8,635 nucleotides of DNA from an uncultured Olsenella sp. (GTDB lineage: Bacteria > Actinomycetota > Coriobacteriia > Coriobacteriales > Atopobiaceae), in assembly GCA_937900605.1 (NCBI GenBank), contig CALCDK010000109.1:1-8635 (forward strand), given 5' to 3'. How positions within the stretch are numbered: position 1 is the first letter of the stretch; each line of letters begins with the position of its first letter. Both the position numbers and the translations under genes were made by a program. The notes beneath the pieces are model-generated. The model had not been told where the DNA came from. It made no database searches and was given only the letters and a program-made list of their open reading frames with translations. Shown here piece after piece: positions 4,910-8,635 of this stretch.

Positions 4910-7147
4910 CTACTCCTCGCCCTCCTGGGACGTCTCGCCCTCCTCGTCGGCCACGAGCGGCCTGAAGGTGGCGGTGTCGCCGCCGACGAGGCTGCGGTTG
5001 GCCTCCTGGGCCTGGGCGACGCGCTCGTCTCGCATGGTGACGGAGAAGATGTCCTCGTCCTCCTCGCCGAAGTGCGTCCTCGCGGAGCGCACCACGGCCT
5101 GGTCGTCGTCGACGACGTCGCTGAGGTCGATGCGCGACAGCTTGTGCTGGCGCTTGGTCTTGGAGAACAGCGGGACGTACTCGAAGATGACGCTGGAGTT
5201 CTCGAGGCCGTACCACTTGGCGGGGGAGCCGCACAGGCGGCGGATCAGGTACTTGAGCTCCATGCAGCGGTAGTCGATGCCGGAGATGTCGGTCTCGGGC
5301 GAGAGGACCTTGCGCAGCAGGCAGAAGCGGAAGTCCCCGACGGGGCTCTTCTCGCGGTAGATCGAGTAGCGGTGGTTCTGCGGGGCGATCTGGTTGTGGG
5401 CGACGAGGTCGGCGACCACCTGGTAGAGGTACGCGTTGACGCGCTGGTTGACCTTGAAGCCCAGGCGCAGCTGCACCTTGAACAGGAAGTCGGTGTCGAA
5501 GTTGTTGATGATGAACTCGTGCGTGTAGGGCTCGTCGGTGACCTGGACGTTGAGGAAGTAGTAGGCGCGGGCGCGCTTGGGGCGCTTGTCCAGAATCGAG
5601 TAGAGGATGTCGCGGTCGAGCTTGTCGAACGAGGAGTCGTTGGTCAGGAAGACCAGGTTGTCGGCGAGCAGCGGGTAGGACTCGTCGTGCGAGAGGTCGA
5701 AAAGCTGGTCGAGGTACTTGTCGACCGGCAGGTAGACCGTCTGGGTGTGCTCGACGGCGGTGCCGCGGCGCCAGACGTACATGACCACGAAGATCGCGGC
5801 GGCCATCAGGACGGTGACGTAGCCGCCGTGGAAGAACTTGGTGAGGCTCGAGAAGAAGAACATGGCCTCGATGGCGCCGAAGAAGGCCAGGAACGGCACG
5901 GCGAGCACCGGCTTGCGGCGGATGCGCGCGAGGTAGGTGAAGAGAAGCACCGTGGTCATGAGCATGGTGACGGTGATGGCCAGGCCGTACGCGGCCTCCA
6001 TGTGCTCCGAGCTCTGGAAGAGCAGGACGACGCCGATGCAGCCGATCCACATGATGTTGTTGACGAGCGGGATGTAGATCTGGCCCTTGGTCTCGGACGG
6101 GTAGTTGATGCGCATGTGCGGCATGAGGTCCAGGCGGACGGCCTCCGAGACGATGGAGTAGGAGCCGGTGATGGCGGCGAAGGTGGACAGCACGATGGCG
6201 AAGACGCGGCTCTGCTCGGGCAGCATCTGGAAGAACGGGTTGAGGTCCTCGATGCCGTAGAGGGCCGCGTTGCCGGCGTTGGCGATGATCCACGCGCCCT
6301 GGCCCAGGTAGTTGAGGATCAGGCACACCTTGACGAACGGCCAGGTGGCGTAGATGTTGGGCTTGCCCACGTGGCCCATGTCGGAGTACAGGGCCTCGGC
6401 GCCGGTGGTGCACAGGAAGACGTTGCCCAGGACCATGAGGCCGGCGGCGTTGAGGCTGCCGTCGAACAGGAACATGATGCCGCGCAGCGGGTTGAGGGCG
6501 CGGAAGACCTCGAGGTTGCCGCCGATGTTGATGATGCCGGCGACGGCCAGGAAGCCGAACCAGATGGTCATGAGCGGGCCGAAGGCCTTGCCGATCTTGG
6601 AGGTGCCGGCCTTCTGCAGCAGGAACAGCGCGCAGAGGATGACCACGACGATCGCGACGACGATGTGCTGGTTGTCGCCGATGACCTCGTGGAACACGTC
6701 GACCGTGCGCAGGCCCTCGATGGCGGTGGTGACCGTGACAGCGGGGGTGAGGATGCCGTCGGCCAGCAGCGCCGCGCCGCCGATCATGGCCGGGATGATG
6801 AGCCACTTGCCGCAGCGCTTGACCAGGCTGTAGAGCGCGAAGATGCCGCCCTCGTTGTGGTTGTCCGCTTTCATGGCCACGAGCACGTATTTGACCGTGG
6901 TGATGAGGGTGAGCGTCCAGATGATCAGCGACAGCGCGCCCAGGACGACGTCGGGGCTCATGGTGGCCAGCCCGCCGTTGCCGCTTATGATTGCCTTCAG
7001 CGTGTACATTGGGCTGGTTCCGATGTCGCCGTAGACGACACCGAGGGTGACCAGCAGCATTCCGGCGGAAAGCGGGATTCCCGCCTTGCCGACCTTTGCC
7101 GCCCTGCTTGGCGAGGGCGATGCGGAAGCCTTGGGCGAAGCGCTCAT
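4910..7147 (-). CDS. kup: KUP/HAK/KT-family potassium uptake transporter
   Basis: This 745-residue integral membrane protein is expected to import K+, probably by H+ symport. The N-terminal signature GVVYGDIGTSPMYTLK (36-51) is diagnostic of the family, with Asp41. Other conserved membrane acidic positions are Asp130 in ALLADGILTP and Glu251 in TGAEALYSDMGH. About twelve hydrophobic segments lie between residues 25 and 460. A cytosolic domain follows (about 465-670), and an acidic Glu/Asp-rich tail (about 690-745) makes it longer than E. coli Kup (622 residues). The first 20 residues are a Ser/Ala/Pro/Lys-rich cytosolic leader. The ATG at 7147 has GGAGAG 4 nt upstream. It is monocistronic, with two terminators downstream and its own A/T-rich promoter with direct repeats upstream. 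Some bacteria control Kup proteins by c-di-AMP; I see no c-di-AMP riboswitch here. The identification is firm. Confidence 0.97.
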   Translation of the reverse strand: MSASPKASASPSPSRAAKVGKAGIPLSAGMLLVTLGVVYGDIGTSPMYTLKAIISGNGGLATMSPDVVLGALSLIIWTLTLITTVKYVLVAMKADNHNEGGIFALYSLVKRCGKWLIIPAMIGGAALLADGILTPAVTVTTAIEGLRTVDVFHEVIGDNQHIVVAIVVVILCALFLLQKAGTSKIGKAFGPLMTIWFGFLAVAGIINIGGNLEVFRALNPLRGIMFLFDGSLNAAGLMVLGNVFLCTTGAEALYSDMGHVGKPNIYATWPFVKVCLILNYLGQGAWIIANAGNAALYGIEDLNPFFQMLPEQSRVFAIVLSTFAAITGSYSIVSEAVRLDLMPHMRINYPSETKGQIYIPLVNNIMWIGCIGVVLLFQSSEHMEAAYGLAITVTMLMTTVLLFTYLARIRRKPVLAVPFLAFFGAIEAMFFFSSLTKFFHGGYVTVLMAAAIFVVMYVWRRGTAVEHTQTVYLPVDKYLDQLFDLSHDESYPLLADNLVFLTNDSSFDKLDRDILYSILDKRPKRARAYYFLNVQVTDEPYTHEFIINNFDTDFLFKVQLRLGFKVNQRVNAYLYQVVADLVAHNQIAPQNHRYSIYREKSPVGDFRFCLLRKVLSPETDISGIDYRCMELKYLIRRLCGSPAKWYGLENSSVIFEYVPLFSKTKRQHKLSRIDLSDVVDDDQAVVRSARTHFGEEDEDIFSVTMRDERVAQAQEANRSLVGGDTATFRPLVADEEGETSQEGEE

Positions 7148-7187
7148 GACTCTCCAAACTTTACGTGTCCACAGGACCGAACTGGGC

Positions 7188-7225
7188 CTTAATGCCAGAA
7201 CGGAGTCTCTTAATATACTCTTAAT
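7188..7225. promoter_or_regulatory. Three CTTAAT direct repeats upstream of kup
   Basis: CTTAAT occurs at 7188-7193, 7209-7214 and 7220-7225, all in the same orientation. The last two are extended to CTCTTAAT and lie exactly 11 bp apart; the first is 21 bp from the second, close to two helical turns. Direct repeats at 11-bp spacing are typical of OmpR/PhoB-family response regulators. The pair overlaps the predicted kup -10, and the third copy lies in the 5' leader. Confidence 0.45.
7212..7217 (-). promoter_or_regulatory. -10 element for kup
   Basis: On the minus strand this reads TATATT, about 65 bp before the kup ATG. The -35 position holds GATAAGC-like sequence and no TTGACA. The plus strand of the same bases carries TATACT (7214-7219), so the element could in principle work in both directions. 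Confidence 0.5.
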
Positions 7226-7297
7226 GCGAGTTGTGCTTATCGGGCGAGAGGCGCCGCTCGGACTCGGCCTTTCGCCTGGTGCCGGGGTCGGGCGCGA

Positions 7298-7336
7298 GGC
7301 CGCGCGCGACGCTGCCGCGTCCCGCGTCGCCCGGCC
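7298..7336. repeat. Interrupted 12-bp inverted repeat in the kup-rlmL spacer
   Basis: GGCCG (7298-7302) pairs with CGGCC (7332-7336), and GCGACGC (7306-7312) pairs with GCGTCGC (7324-7330), with an 11-nt loop. It lies upstream of both predicted promoters, so it is more likely a DNA-level dyad than a transcribed hairpin. The function is unknown. Confidence 0.4.
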
Positions 7337-7398
7337 CCTCTCGCCGTGTTGGGGTTCGAGCGCAGACGGGGGACCCCTCGGGGCCCGTCGTGCCCGTT

Positions 7399-7407
7399 TG
7401 GTATAGT
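7399..7407 (+). promoter_or_regulatory. Extended -10 promoter of rlmL
   Basis: TGG-TATAGT fits an extended -10 (TGn plus a -10 hexamer) and lies 53 bp before the ATG at 7461. The upstream region is GC-rich without a -35, which an extended -10 can tolerate. Confidence 0.55.
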
Positions 7408-7423
7408 TGCCGCAGGTATTGGT

Positions 7424-7440
7424 GGCGGCGACGTGCCGCC
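7424..7440 (+). repeat. Stem-loop in the rlmL leader
   Basis: GGCGGC (7424-7429) and GCCGCC (7435-7440) form a perfect 6-bp stem with a 5-nt loop, just after the expected transcription start. A smaller CGGG/CCCG stem (7443-7446 with 7457-7460) would place the GAAGGG ribosome binding site in its loop. Any effect on translation is speculative. Confidence 0.35.
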
Positions 7441-7460
7441 GACGGGCGAAGGGTGACCCG

Positions 7461-8635
7461 ATGGAGTTTGTGGCTACGTGTCCGAAGGGCTTCGAGCGGC
7501 TGCTCGCCGACGAGCTCTCGTCGATGAGGGTCCCGCAGGTGAGGCCCCTGTCCGGTCGTGTGTCCTTTGGGGGCGGCCTCGCCGACGCCTATCGGGCGTG
7601 CCTGTGGTCGCGCCTGGCCTCGCGCGTGCTGCTCACGCTGGCGCGCATCGACGCCGCGGACTCCGACGCGCTCTACGAGGGTGTGCGCGGCATCGCGTGG
7701 GAGGACCACGTGGCTCCCGGCGCGACCTTCGCCATCGACGCCCACGGCGTCAACGACCAGCTGCGCAACTCGCAGTTCGTGGCCCTGCGCGCCAAGGACG
7801 CCATCGTCGACCGCCTCGTCGCCGCGCGCGGCGTGCGCCCCATGGTCGACACCCACGCGCCCGACGTGACCGTCTCGGTGCGCCTCTCGCGCACGAGGGC
7901 CACGGTCTCCATCGCCCTTGGCGGGGAGCCGCTCTTCCGCCGCGGCTACGACTCGCGCCCGTCCGGCGCCGCCGCGCCGCTGCGTCCCGACTACGCCGCC
8001 GCGGTCCTGGCCGCCGGCGCGTGGTGGCGCGCGGTCCGCCACGGCGACGCCACGCTCGTCGCGCTGTGGCCGGGCCAGGGCAGCCTGCTCGTCGAGGCGG
8101 CCTGCGAGGCGCTCGACCGCGCCCCGGGCCTGCTGCGCACGCGCTGGGGCTTCGAGGGCTGGGCCGACCACGACGCCGCCGCCTGGGAGGCGCTTCTCGC
8201 CGAGGCCCACGAGCGCGCCGACGCCGGCGCCGCTCGCGGGCTCGAGATGCGCTGCGTGGACGACCGTCCCGGCGTGAGGTCGGCGTGCCTGCGCGCGCTG
8301 CGCTCCTGCGGCGTGACGGTTACGCCCGTGTTCTGCTCGGCGCCTAAGGCCGCGGCCGTGGCCTGCGGGGCCGACGACGCGCTCGTGGTCGCCGACCTCT
8401 CGTGGATCTCCGCCGACGAGCTGCCCGCACAGGCGGCCGCCCTCAGCGACCTGGGCGCCCTTGCCGGCTGCGCCGCCAGCGTGCTGGCGCTCGACACGAC
8501 CCCGGACCACGCGCTGCGCGCCGAGCCCGCCTCCGTGGCCGACGTCATCGTGGGCCGCGACGACGCCACCATCCGCTCCTATGAGGCCGCCGAGGCCGGC
8601 GCCCCCGTCACGGTGAGCGTCGCCGGCGCCCCCGT
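7461..8635 (+). CDS. rlmL: RlmL/RlmKL-type 23S rRNA methyltransferase, THUMP plus degenerate RlmL domain (partial, runs off right edge)
   Basis: The reading frame is open for 391 codons to the window end. The product starts MEFVATCPKGFERLLADEL, like RlmL proteins, which methylate the exocyclic N2 of guanine 2445 in 23S rRNA. A THUMP RNA-binding domain (about 40-155) includes LWSRLASRVLL (48-58), NDQLRNSQF (98-106) and KDAIVDRLV (112-120), very close to E. coli RlmKL. The RALDRAPGLL-type and WGFEGWADHD segments (about 217-238) also match the family. The catalytic motifs do not: SAM motif I (DPMCGSGT in E. coli) reads ALWPGQGS at 201-208, and NPPYG reads DLSWI at 312-316. The first methyltransferase half therefore looks inactive. 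In fused RlmKL proteins an RlmK (m7G2069) domain follows at about this point; it would lie beyond the window. The start is supported by GAAGGG and an extended -10 promoter. It is transcribed divergently from kup. Confidence 0.88.
   Translation, partial: MEFVATCPKGFERLLADELSSMRVPQVRPLSGRVSFGGGLADAYRACLWSRLASRVLLTLARIDAADSDALYEGVRGIAWEDHVAPGATFAIDAHGVNDQLRNSQFVALRAKDAIVDRLVAARGVRPMVDTHAPDVTVSVRLSRTRATVSIALGGEPLFRRGYDSRPSGAAAPLRPDYAAAVLAAGAWWRAVRHGDATLVALWPGQGSLLVEAACEALDRAPGLLRTRWGFEGWADHDAAAWEALLAEAHERADAGAARGLEMRCVDDRPGVRSACLRALRSCGVTVTPVFCSAPKAAAVACGADDALVVADLSWISADELPAQAAALSDLGALAGCAASVLALDTTPDHALRAEPASVADVIVGRDDATIRSYEAAEAGAPVTVSVAGAP

Larger units (their letters stand above)
7148..7460. 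other. Divergent intergenic region between kup and rlmL
   Basis: These 313 bp hold the kup promoter and CTTAAT repeats at the left (7188-7225), a GC-rich middle with a strong dyad (7298-7336), and the rlmL promoter with a leader hairpin at the right (7402-7440). I found no gene or tRNA in it. Confidence 0.7.

Noticed and set aside
4757..7192. Very long plus-strand open frame of 811 codons
   Set aside because: It is antisense to kup. Its product is an Asp/Val/Glu/Ala-rich shadow with no recognisable domain, while the minus frame is a clear KUP protein.
7348..7380. tRNA T-loop-like GGTTCGAG
   Set aside because: The flanking bases do not form a T-stem, and no acceptor stem or anticodon arm is found around it.
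7360..7460. Possible c-di-AMP (ydaO-type) riboswitch near kup, suggested by GGGGGACCCC at 7369-7378
   Set aside because: The rest of the conserved ydaO core (such as the GCUAACC segment) is missing on both strands, and the matching strand points toward rlmL rather than kup.
7221..8510. Minus-strand 429-codon frame opposite rlmL
   Set aside because: It is low-complexity Arg/Gly/Ala/Val sequence. The plus-strand frame from 7461 matches RlmL throughout.
1..8635. Mobile element, CRISPR array, toxin-antitoxin or defence system
   Set aside because: No transposase, integrase, regular repeats, nuclease or small gene pairs of that kind were seen on either strand.

Overview
This window is high-GC bacterial chromosome. 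Its genes use almost only G/C-ending codons and carry strong GGAGG-type ribosome binding sites. The gene content (CarD-family regulator, Tat-exported tannase-like lipoprotein, UPF0237 ACT protein, KUP transporter, RlmKL-type methyltransferase) suggests a Coriobacteriia actinobacterium of the Olsenella/Collinsella/Atopobium type. That assignment is inference from composition and family resemblance, not from a marker gene.

Layout from left to right. Positions 1-77 hold the 3' tail of an unidentified gene, followed by a short GNRA-loop terminator. At 147-322 there is a small gene start with a good RBS that looks frameshifted. It converges on an acylphosphatase gene (319-642, minus), and both meet at one CTAG. 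A 168-bp intergenic region with a TATACT -10 separates acylphosphatase from a large Tat-lipoprotein of the tannase/feruloyl-esterase-like alpha/beta hydrolase family (811-2757). A cyclophilin lipoprotein (2865-3545) follows, probably co-transcribed, and ends at a clear intrinsic terminator. Next come a CarD-family RNA polymerase-binding regulator (3777-4280), a solitary UPF0237 ACT-domain protein (4402-4689), and two tandem terminator hairpins. The KUP potassium transporter lies on the minus strand (4910-7147). A 313-bp divergent promoter region leads to the start of an RlmL/RlmKL-type THUMP methyltransferase that runs off the right edge (7461-8635+).

Functionally this is mostly a row of independent housekeeping units rather than a pathway. 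The two lipoproteins probably form an envelope pair. CarD and the ACT protein are regulators with their own promoters, and KUP has its own promoter with direct repeats that look like a response-regulator site.

I see no phage, transposon, CRISPR, toxin-antitoxin or defence module. The most notable points are two apparent losses of catalytic motifs. The tannase-like lipoprotein lacks the nucleophile Ser (GxSxG is GFGAG), and its expected Asp position is His. The RlmL half of the methyltransferase has lost both the SAM-binding motif I and the NPPY motif. Both may be pseudoenzymes with retained binding or structural roles.
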